64,000 nucleotides of DNA, taken from Linum tenue (Eukaryota; Streptophyta; Magnoliopsida; Malpighiales; Linaceae). The translations under genes and the position numbers were made by a program. Position 1 is the first letter of the stretch. The number at the start of each line of letters is the position of its first letter. The notes beneath the pieces are model-generated. The model did no database searches and was not told the origin of the DNA. It saw nothing but the letters and a program-made list of their open reading frames with translations. The stretch is taken from contig CAMGYJ010000011.1 of the NCBI GenBank assembly GCA_946122785.1, positions 9,424,001 through 9,488,000 on the forward strand, written 5' to 3'. Below, piece after piece: positions 43,843-53,022 of this stretch.

Positions 43843-45270
43843 TGACTCGCTAAAACACAACTCCTAACAGTGGCCAAGTGTAACCAATGAAAGGGACTGC
43901 AGTATAGTGGCTCAAGTAATAAATATCGAATCCACGGGTCTCTAGAGTTACTATTACTCAGCTTCAGTTCATTATCTAGCAAACCAGATTAAGATGAAAG
44001 AACTAAAACTACTCTAGCAAACTACAGTTAAAGTTAATCTAATTACAGGTTGGGAACTCACTTAGGTATGATTCCCCCTAGCCACTAGCCAGATTAACGA
44101 TCGATGATTTCTAACTTGTTTCACTTCATTCACAATGCGGAGAATCCTTGACTAGACCTTGAGTCTCGACTAAAGGAACAAGGCCCTCTTGAGTCAATTG
44201 CCTAGAGGGACGTATCCTTCTCTAGAACAATCGATCAAGGCGTTCTGAACTAGACTCCCTCTATCGAATGAGGTTCTCAATCGATACAAAGCAGTGAATC
44301 AACCCTCGACTAAAGCAATCAATCCACTACTATCAATCTATGGTGCTCTATTGACCTAATCAGGTATTCGCTCTCATAGGATCAAAGCAGAATCAATAAT
44401 CTCGACTAAAGCAGAATTGAATCATGAAAACATGCATAGATTGAATATGAACTCAAGATTATCAAGTAAGAGTACTCATACAATCATCCAATCAAACAAA
44501 CATAGCTAGGGTTCCTCAAAACCTAAGTGAAGGGAAGTTACTCCATAGAGAAGAGAGAGACTGCAGTAAGAATCTTCAGATGATCAGTCTTCAAGTCCGG
44601 GCTTGTTCCTCGAGCTTCCAAGGCAAAGAAATCCTCCAATTCCACTCCAAGAATGCCCTCAAATCGCCCCCTCTCTCTTTGGTTCGTCCCTTGGGTGTTT
44701 GGGATCCAAAACCCAGCTCTCCCTCTCCTTTGGCTCGAATTTGGGTTAAAAAACCCGATTCTGGGCAAAACACGGTCGAGGGCACGGCCGTGCTTTGCCT
44801 CAGCCCGCCCGTGTTTTCAGCTCGAGTTGGCCAAACTCAAATCAGCTCTCGGCAGTAAAAACACGGTCACAGAACACGGCCGTGTTCTGAAGGCCTTCTG
44901 CCCGTGTTTTCACTGCCGAGCCTGTTCAATGCTTCGTTTCTCCCTCGTCCGGACTCCGAATCAGTCGCCGTTTGATCCCAGACGCTCGTAGTCTCGTCCT
45001 CTTTCATTTCATAACAAGCTTGCATGATTCTTTGTTCATGAAGTGAGGTAGAAATCCATTCTTCTTCAGGTCATACCCGAGTTTCTGCTCCCGAATCGCC
45101 AATTGATCTCTGATTGACTTGAAACTTGCGCCTATGCTTCACTTTATGTGCTAGGACCTGAAATGTGACAAAGGAACACAACCTAGCATAAAATAGGCCA
45201 AAGACACGGTAATTCAAGCTCAAACAATCAAGAAACAAAGGGGAAAACATGTGCAAATACCGAGTCATCA
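43843..45270 (-). repeat. C1 5' LTR
   Basis: 1428 bp, same length as the 3' LTR at a constant offset of 4084; the reading frames that cross both copies translate identically. Confidence 0.95.
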
Positions 45271-45275
45271 GACTT

Positions 45276-46090
45276 CAGGACACTGTACACCCGCCATGCT
45301 GCTCGACAACCGCATTCTCCACCACTTGCTGGCAAAGTCATACACTCCAGCCTCGGACAGTGCCAGCGCCATCACCAGGAGAGCCATGTACTTCATCCAG
45401 TCTATGAGCTAGGGGGATCATCCTCTCCACTTGGGTTCTGTGGTAGAAAGAACCTTCGACAAGAGTGCTTTAGAGATGAAGAAACTCCACTGCACTCCCA
45501 TCATGGCCACCTACTTTAAGATATCACTGCAGGGGTGCACAGAGCAGGGGGACACTAGTGTCTTTGGCGCATATACGATAGGTCGCATGCACCTGCTTCG
45601 AGAAGAGCGAGGAGTCAAGTGGATCAAGGGGTTTCCTCAACCTCAGATCCCAGGCGGAGGTTGCTGAGGATGTGGATGATACTGCTGCCGCCCGCCCCAC
45701 CACCTTCGAGTATGGGGGTGGCAGTTCTACTTTCCCCGGCCAGGACTACTTCACTCAGCAGTTTGAGCAGCTGCGTCTCCAGAATCAGCAGCTCTACGAC
45801 CATCAGCTCCAGTTCCAACAGCAGTATTCGGCTCACCATGCCGAGTACCAGACCCGGATGGCCGCTTATGATGAGCGTCTTGATCGGATGGAGAACCCTG
45901 GTTCGTATCGAGAGAGCAGGCCCGATCTAGGCGCATGTAGGAGGTCCAGCAGCATCTGCTCCAGCTGCTACCGGGCGAGCAGCCAGTTTGGAGGACTCCC
46001 TGGAAGGACTCTCCACTTCCACCTCCACCAGCTGATGATGATGATGCATTCATGAATGACATCGATCTGGACAACCTTGGCGACGAGTAG
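45276..46090 (+). pseudogene. B1 ATHILA-type ORF, 3' part
   Basis: Continues from 39758 after the GACTT duplication. Frames are broken: TAG near 45408 ('sgctaggggg') and other shifts near 45440 and 45660. A sensible stretch from about 45672 has 'YGGGSSTFPGQDYFTQQFEQL' and Gln-rich helices ('LQNQQLYDHQLQFQQQY'), matching the tail position of the A1 ORF ('QLATISQQNERLL'). The protein ends near 46090 with an acidic Asp-rich end. Confidence 0.7.
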
Positions 46091-47950
46091 GCTATACTTG
46101 TCGCCCCTCAGTGTGTGTTTTTGTCTTAGACTTTTTATGTTTGCTCCATGTGTTTAAGGAGCGTGAACTGAGTCTGTCGTTTGTTTTTGTCCATTTGGTT
46201 TTCTTGTGTGGATTGTTTATTTTGTGGCCATCTAGGACAACTCTGATCCCTAACGCATAGTGTGCTAGTGTGTTCTTGATGTTCCCTTAGTGCAGAACTA
46301 CCCGTTCGTTCCATTTGTTCCCCGCTGACTAGTCCATTACCAGTCTCCCGCAGCATTTCAATCCGGTAACATCGTTCCCCTTCTCTCTCCCTATGCTCCA
46401 TTGAGGGCAATGTCGTGCTTAAGTGTGGGGGTGCTTTATATCGGTTGGAATCTATATACATGTGCTTGGAGCCTAGTCCGCTGTCCAAATCTCGAGATTT
46501 GAGGGCTCCAAGTACGACTGTTTGATCATATTGGCACTGTGTTTTGATTGGTGAATTGAATGGTTTTCGGATTAATGCATGACAACTGGATTGTGACTAG
46601 GACAACCTATTATGATGACTGAGACGTGGAGTAGGATTGTGTAGGGGTTCAGTTTTTCAACTGTTTGCTTACCAACTATGACTTAAATGGATCACTTGTT
46701 CTTGACAGTCGTTTATGCATTTAGTTCAGGGAATCAGAATGAGAGATAGAGCATATAGGTAGCCATGTGAGATTTGAGCCTGCTTGTTTCTTTGTTGTGT
46801 GATAGTTCCCTCTTCCATGATGTGTAGCATTCACGTTGTCATTAGCTAAGATGATGGAGGCATAGGATTAGCTCACGACCAAATTGATTGTCCTGGTGTG
46901 TCATACCCCCTAGTCAGCCCCTTTGAGCCGTGTGTTATCCTTTCTTTCGGTCTGCAATGAAAAATCACCCTTTTGCATCTCTTAGAAGGTTCCACAGAGT
47001 TTTTACATATTCTCTGCTGTTTCTGCTAAATATAATGTGAGAGTTGGAGGTAGTTCTTAAAAAGTTGGGCAGGTGTTTGAAAAATGTGCAGAGGTGGTGG
47101 TTCTCTTAAGAAATGGAAAAAATGAAAGAAAAACAAAGAAAAAAATGAAAGCAAAAGAGAGCCGCCACCAAAAATCTAAATAGTGCCCTTTAAGTAGTGT
47201 TTCTTAGCTGTCTGGCTTAAAAATACTAACATTTATGTGACCTCCTTCGCTCTTGTGCTCTGAAGAATTTGAGTAATGCAGAATAGCAGAAAGAAAGTAC
47301 TGGTTTGATTGACTGTGAGTTTGTTGGGTTTGGAAATCTGGAACCTTGTGCTATGAATACTTTCACCACCTAAAAGGCCTTTTCCCCATGTCCAAGACCC
47401 TAGCCAGTCACTTGAACCTGTGTCTAAGACCTCCGGATTGGTTAGTGATGACACCCATTTATGTGAACTCTAACATTTAGAGGTCGTCGTCATGGTGAAG
47501 AGATGTTAGGAATTGGGAGAATAAGTATGCGCATTTTTCGCATCAAATTGTCCTGACCCCACTGGTCGAGAGTGAGTGATTCATTTCCTTGTTCTTTACA
47601 CTCTTTACCCCGGTGAGGACCTAGATGGCTCGGTCTTGATTCTGATGTCTTGAGTTTTATGCATGAGTTGACTGTCTTGAGTAAGTGGTTGAGTCAAGTC
47701 TATGTTGGTTGATGAACAGAAGGGAGACTCCTCCTTTATTCGATTTTGCTGCACTCAAATGTCTTCTGTGGTGGTTGTCTAGGTTGCTATTGAAGTTGTT
47801 CATGTGTTGATGTGTGAAAGCTAGTATGATTCACGTGTTTCTGTGCCTATATGATTTGTCCCCAATGTTGGTTGATTGAAATATGTGAGCTTACCTTGTG
47901 TCTGACTTGGTTTGCTTGGGGACAAGCAAACGGTTAAGTGTGGGGGAGTT
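46091..47950 (+). other. B1 3' noncoding region
   Basis: Holds 'ccattgagggcaatgtcgtg' and an internal purine-tract-like TTAAGTGTGGGGG (46419-46431), the two-stem motif (46462-46515), the colinear form of the stretch that is rearranged in A1 (46740-46790), an A-rich tract (about 47105-47160), the terminal hairpin GTTTGCTTG-GGGA-CAAGCAAAC (47910-47931) and the purine tract AAGTGTGGGGGAG (47936-47948). No coding region. Confidence 0.8.
46462..46515 (+). other. Two-stem RNA motif, B1 copy
   Basis: Outer stem GTGCTTGGAGCC / GGCTCCAAGTAC, internal loop TAGTCCGCTGTC, inner hairpin CAAATCT-CG-AGATTTG, 3' side AG. Confidence 0.8.
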
Positions 47951-49256
47951 TGATAGACCAATAATTACACATGTTTTTACCCCTATTCTTGAGCCGTTTG
48001 AGATGTCGATTCTCCCATTTAAGGCCGATGTCACGCTAGGTTGTTCTTGTTTGTGATATTTCAGGTTCTAGTACAAGAATGAAGGTTTGGGAACGAGTTC
48101 GGGGTCGATTGGACGAAGTTTGGACGTTTGGCGAGAAACTGAGAAGTCACACGGGCATGCCTAAAAGCCACACGGCCGTGTAGGGGACCCCTTGTGGCCG
48201 TGTGAAGGCTCGGTAAAAGCCACACGGGCAGCCTGGGGAGCCACACGGGCAGCCTGGGTCGTGGCCGTGTGGGATGGCTGAAGTCACTTAATCGAAACGC
48301 TGCGTTTTGCACACTCACACGGGAAGCCTGGGAGAGTCACACGGCCGTGTGAGTCGGGAATTTCTGGTTTTAAGCCAAATTTTGAGCCAAAGGAGAGGGA
48401 GAGCTGGGTTTTTGGATCCCAAACACCCAAGGGACGAACCCTATAGAGAGAGAGAGAGAGACTTGGGAACATTCTTGGAGCTATTTTGGAGGATTTCTTC
48501 ACCATTGGAGCTCGGGAATCAAGCTTGGAGATGGAGATTGAAGATCTAGATCATATTTTTGCAGTCTCTCTCTTCTCTATGGAGTAACTTCCCTTCACTT
48601 AGGTTTTGAGGAACCCTAGTTCCATGTGTTAGGATCTTTCTTGTATGAAGTTTTGGATGCTATATTGTTTGATTATAATCAATTGAGACATGATTTATAG
48701 AGTCAATTGAAGCCTGATCATCTTCTCTTGATTTCTGCTTTAACCTATGATAGATAGAATCTGATTACGTTAAGAGAGCTTCCTTGATTGATGGTGGTGA
48801 ATTGGTTGTGCGAGAGTCAATCAATTCACTGCTTTGTACTGGAATTCATTCCAGTAGTGGAGATCTATGTGAATCGCCTTAGCAGTCTACCCCGGTGAAG
48901 GCTAGTCGCCTGCCGGGTATTCTGTCTAAGAGGGCTTGGTCAGCTTAAGAGATTCCAAGCTAATTTAGGATCTTCTGCAGTTTAATCAACAGTAGACCAA
49001 CCAAAAGTAATTGCAACTTGGACCTAATTGAGGAGCTAGGGGGAATCATACCTAAGTGAGTTCCCAACTTGTAATTAGTAGAGTAGTCTGTAGAGCAGTT
49101 TATAAATCAATCCTTAATCTAGTTTGCTAGATAATGAACTAAAGCTGAGTAATAGTAACTCTAGAGACCCGTGGATTCGATATTTATTACTTGTGCCACT
49201 ATACTGCAGTCCCTTTCATTGGTTACACTTGGTCATTGTTAGGTGTTGTGTCGTAG
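47951..49256 (+). repeat. Chimeric B/C LTR in the middle of the array
   Basis: Begins TGATAGACCA like the B1 5' LTR directly after a B1 purine tract, and follows B-type U3 to about 48355. From about 48375 onward it follows the C1 LTR instead (for example 'tttggatcccaaacacccaagggacgaacc' spread over 48411-48440, and the 'agacccgtggattcgatatttattac' region near 49160). The switch falls in a short stretch that both families share ('ttttaa.cc.aa'). Its end is not a clean GAGTCA: near 49250 it runs into sequence related to the A2 protease tail. Confidence 0.8.
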
Positions 49257-51038
49257 CATGTCAGTACCCCTCTGTGCCTCTCGTTTTGCAGGACTCCCCT
49301 CTCACACCTTTGCCCGCCACTCCCGGCAACCTCACCTCCAAACAAAAAGAACAAAGAGGAGTGGCGGCCGAAGCAGCAGGTGGCTAAGCCTGCAGGGAAG
49401 AAAGGTGGAGACCACTATGAGCTGGTTCCACCTCCTGCACCACGAGCATCCTGGCCATCCGAGTACTCACTCCCCTGCATCTTGCCGGATGGCTAGGTCG
49501 AGCTGACCAATGTTGGTGGTTACACCCGTCGGGTGCATGGCCACAATTTGAAGCTGTACCTCAAGAGCGACGTGGATCCGCTCTTGGAGGCACCTGTTCC
49601 TGCACCCAGTTGAGTATCCACCATGGGCGTCCAGCTAAAAGACGGTAAAGAAGCGCTTGTGGGGAGGCAACCCCACCACGGTTTTCATTTATTTCTTTTG
49701 TTTTTGGTCGGATTGCAAACTGGTTTGGTTTTGGTTTGTTTTCTTTTGTTTTGGATGATGTAATATTGGGCTGACCATTGGACCTAACGTACTATGTTTG
49801 AGTTCTTTTGTTCCCTTTAGTTGTGCCTGTGTCCCCGACTGGTCCTGTCTCCAGTCCTCTTCACTCTAACTGGTCCGCTTCTAGTCTCATGTAGTCCGTG
49901 CCCACCGGTAACATCGTTCCCCTTATCCTTCCCTCTTCTCCATTGAGGGCAATATCGATCTTAAGTGTGTTGGGGGATGTTTCTCTTTTGACTGCATTAC
50001 ATCTGTTTGTGTGCTTGGAGCCTAGTCCACTGTCCAAATTTTTAAATTTGAAGGCTCCAAGTACGTGTTCCCTTGCAAATTGGTAGCTCAATATGCTTTG
50101 AATTGACAGTCTCTATAGTAATGTGCAACCTAGGGAGGTAGTGTAGCACTATGGAGGATGTTGAAGTATAAGATTTTTCCTATCTAGCTCTCTGCTGTGC
50201 TAGTTGATTTTGTGAAGTAGTTGAGCTAAGACCGTTGAATTCATGTGGTAATGGTGACTTTGTTTGAATTATGTTGTGGTCTCGTGTATCGAACAGGGTG
50301 CTCATGTGAGAAATGAAAAGCAGTTGGTCCTCCATGTCGAAATCATTGAAATCTTAAACATGGGGTAAGCCCAACGTGTGTGGCACCGTTCATTGCACAA
50401 AATTGGGTTTTGGAAGAGATTTTAGTGATCCTTAGTGGGGTACTCCTACAAGGTGAAGCTAAGCTGTCTCTAGTACAAGTAAAACTTCCACCAGTTGAAC
50501 GGTTTGCTTACTTGAGGATGTGTTTTTAAGGGCACGGATAGAGCTTCCGACCCCCCTTAATTTCATTGACCCTCCACACGAGTTAAGGAAAAGGAGTTAA
50601 AAGAAGTACACTGGCGAGCGCCAGATGTACAGAAATTGCTCCTGCTCGACTAATAAAGGTTGATCGTGAAAAAGACTACAGTTGGAACTCCCGTTAAGTG
50701 AATGAAAAAAAAACAAAATAAAAAAGAAATAAAGTGAAGTGAAAAAGGGGTTCCAACGGTGAAATTAAGTGAAAGAGCACCCCGATACAACGAGTCCTTG
50801 GTTGTGAATGATATGAGTCCTTTTATCCATGAACTGACTGTCTTACTTCTACTTCTTCTCATGATCCTGGCTTGAGTCTAGTACTCGCATTGAGAGAGAT
50901 AGGGAATGTCTTAGAAGACCAGTTGACCTCGTAAGTTGCTTTATGATCTAGAAAATCCTCTACCGATGATCGGGGTTGTTCTTGTTGCTATAGAGGTCTG
51001 GAGAGCTGCATTGGTTTGATTTAGGTTTGCTTGGGGAC
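49257..51038 (+). mobile_element. Partial second interior of the B1 array
   Basis: The start (49257-49613) matches the A2 linker and pol tail ('HYELV', 'LKLYLKSDVDPLLEAP' in one frame, with a TAG near 49495). The post-pol hairpin (49659-49676) and two-stem motif follow. From about 50100 to 50990 the sequence follows the C1 3' noncoding region on the opposite strand. It stops inside the terminal hairpin: 'gtttgcttggggaca' is joined to LTR sequence at 51038/51039, so purine tract and U3 are gone. Primer site, gag and enzymes are absent. Confidence 0.8.
50011..50064 (+). other. Two-stem RNA motif, array tail copy
   Basis: Outer stem GTGCTTGGAGCC / GGCTCCAAGTAC, invariant TAGTCCACTGTC, inner hairpin CAAATTT-TT-AAATTTG, 3' side AA instead of AG. 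Confidence 0.78.
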
Positions 51039-51258
51039 ATATCCGTGTGACCTCTCTCGACTTGAAAACAACCGTTTAATTGCTTGCTTGTTTGCTTGTT
51101 TGGGCCTGCATTAAAGTTTCACTGCTAAATAATAAGAACTCACGGAGTAGTCATCACATCTAGGACCTGGGTTGACATTAAAACCCAAACCCACTATACT
51201 ATGCTATAGGAAGTGGTTACACTTGGCCATTTTCTAGAGTGACGGTAAGAGCGAGTCA
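51039..51258 (+). repeat. Truncated B-type 3' LTR end
   Basis: Matches the last 220 bp of the B1 5' LTR (from 'catatccgggtgacctctct' to GAGCGAGTCA) with a few changes. The missing part was probably lost by deletion between GGGGA words. Followed by the ACTAC duplication at 51259. Confidence 0.9.
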
Positions 51259-51949
51259 ACTACCCACTCCCACCATAACCGGAAAAAATTCCTCTTGCCG
51301 AAGTTGAGCCTCCATTAAAACTTGTCACAAAGATCTCTGTGGGAATCAAGTCCCCCATACTCTTCCCAAGTTTCCTTAACATACGAGTTTGCATCATGTT
51401 GACAGCAGCTCCGTTGTCGACTAAGATTCTTGACATGGGCACACCATCAAGACTAGCCTTGATGTAAAGAGGTCTCAAATGCCTTAGCATACTTGGCTCG
51501 GGCTCTTTGAAAACCACTAAGTGGCTTGACTCGTCACTTGTAGTTTCTATCATAGCTTATTTTCCTTTCGAGGAGGCTACTTGCATGACGGCCTCTTCTT
51601 CTGGTGGCTTCATCGTTTTTCCAATGAACCTTCTTGCTCGTTGTCGGACTCCCATCCCCATGTACGGTTCTTGATGGCTAACGATGATGTTGCTTCAGGA
51701 CCCTGGTACAATACATAGAATGGGTATCGACCATCATCTTCTCCAAACAAACCCACGTTCCTATGGCCTACTTCGTGGAGCTCCCTCAAAATTTGTTGAG
51801 AACTCTTGGCTTGCGTTGCCATCTCGACGGCTAGATCTATCCTGCTTCTCAAACGAGCCATCCTTACACTCCATGGCTCATCACTAGCTTCGAGACGGGC
51901 GAATGCCTCAGTCAACTCATCAACTGATCCATCTTCGTCACTTGCTTCT
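51259..51949 (-). pseudogene. T1 gag end and protease N-terminal part
   Basis: Minus strand. 51610-51949 gives 'DELTEAFARLEASDEPWS' and 'RYPFYVLYQGPEATSS'. A stop near 51557 separates it from 51259-51553 with 'IKASLDGVPMSRILVDNGAAVNMM', the aspartic protease active site in the form LVDNGA, and 'MLRKLGKSMGDLIPTEIFV'. The frame then meets B1; 'FFVVDGVISYNAWLGRDW' follows at 25509. At 51950 it is cut on the other side by an LTR fragment. Confidence 0.85.
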
Positions 51950-52695
51950 TGACTCGCCTTTACCGTCACACTAGAAAATGGCCAAGTGTAACCACCTCCT
52001 AGAGCGTAGTATAGCAGGTTTGGGTTTTAATGTCAACCCGGGTCCTAAGTGTGTTGACTACTCCGTGAATTCTTATTATTTAGCAATGCGAATGTAGGGG
52101 AAGGTCTCAGTAAACAAAGAAGCAAAGCAGTAAACGATTGTTTTCAAGTTGAGAGAGGTCACCCGGATATCGTTCCCCCTAGATTGTAGTTAAGCCGGAT
52201 TGTGATTTACCAAGTTCGAATTCATAGATAGTTATACTGCGGGAGGTTCTTAAACAGTCTGGAGTCTCGAATAAAATGTCACCAGACCCTCTCAATCTGA
52301 ATCCCCAGCAGGCGACTAACCTCCACCGGAGTAAACAGATTGAGGCCCTAACAAACAAAACCTCCTCTACTGGAGTAAATCCAGTACAGAATAGCGAATT
52401 GACTCCTCGACTAAAGTCTTCAATTCACTACCTTCAATCAAGGGTACTCTATCAACCGTGGCGGATATTATCTTTCTAGGTCAAAGCAGAAAACACAGGA
52501 ATTTGATCAGGATTCATGCCATTCATCAATTCAGACCTCAATTGAATATAATCAAACCAATGAATTCATACTTGGGTTCATACAATCAGACCTAACATAC
52601 AAGTCTAGGGTTCTTCATACCCAGATGAATGAGGAAGTTACTCCATGGAGAGAGAAACAAAAGCTAGCTCAGATGCAGAAAACATGCTATGCAGA
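51950..52695 (-). repeat. Truncated B-type LTR in T1
   Basis: On the minus strand this is the R-U5 half of a B-family LTR, ending ..GGCGAGTCA at 51950. It is recognisable up to about the 'gctcagatgcagaaaacatg' stretch near 52670-52690, where a small tandem repeat of ATGCAGAAAACAT marks the break. U3 is missing and I found no target duplication, so it is a decayed solo LTR or the stump of a deleted element. Confidence 0.75.
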
Positions 52696-52909
52696 AAACA
52701 TACTATAACAACATCATGCCCCCTAGTTAATCCAAACTACTACTTGTCATGGGGTACATAGTTCACACCTTACAAAATTTTAAAGTTTGGCATGGTTAGG
52801 CCACCTTAATGGCCTGACAATACGAGTAATGATTGAGGCTTACCAGTCGTGGCAAGATTCTCACATCAAAACCTACTAACTTCTTCTGAAACTTGCCACT
52901 TTGGGATTT

Positions 52910-52952
<43 letters not shown>

Positions 52953-53022
52953 ATGATTGACTTTTCTATATTAATTAATATTTTTTTACCTTTTTATTGT
53001 ATATAATAAGTAGTTACAAGCA
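52696..53022. other. Noncoding AT-rich stretch with TA repeat
   Basis: A TA microsatellite of about 40 bases lies at about 52911-52950. No coding potential and no match to other parts of the window. It may be a further small insertion or T1 spacer. Confidence 0.5.

Larger units (their letters stand above)
39759..45270 (-). mobile_element. C1: young non-autonomous Athila-like element
   Basis: 5.5 kb on the minus strand, target duplication GACTT (39754-39758, 45271-45275). Both LTRs are 1428 bp and I found no difference between them in the stretches compared, so insertion is recent. It has an exact tRNA-Asp primer site, one 378-residue ORF, the post-pol hairpin block, the two-stem motif, terminal hairpin and purine tract, but no protease, RT, RNase H or integrase. 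It resembles a large retrotransposon derivative that keeps its own ORF. Confidence 0.95.
25510..51258 (+). mobile_element. B1: composite Athila-lineage element with internal LTR and nested A2 and C1
   Basis: Target duplication ACTAC at 25505-25509 and 51259-51263, interrupting the T1 protease. Order: B-type 5' LTR (25510-26971), decayed gag, RT/RNase H, A2 insertion, integrase, ATHILA ORF split by C1, 3' noncoding region, purine tract, then a B/C chimeric LTR (47951-49256), a partial second interior (49257-51038) and only the last 220 bp of a B-type LTR (51039-51258). The outer duplication and the match of the two outer LTR ends show that the whole array behaves as one insertion that was later rearranged. 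Confidence 0.88.

Noticed and set aside
39759..45270. Assembly duplication as the cause of identical LTRs in C1
   Set aside because: Flanking GACTT duplication, primer site and purine tract are all in place, as expected for a real recent insertion; long reads could still test this.
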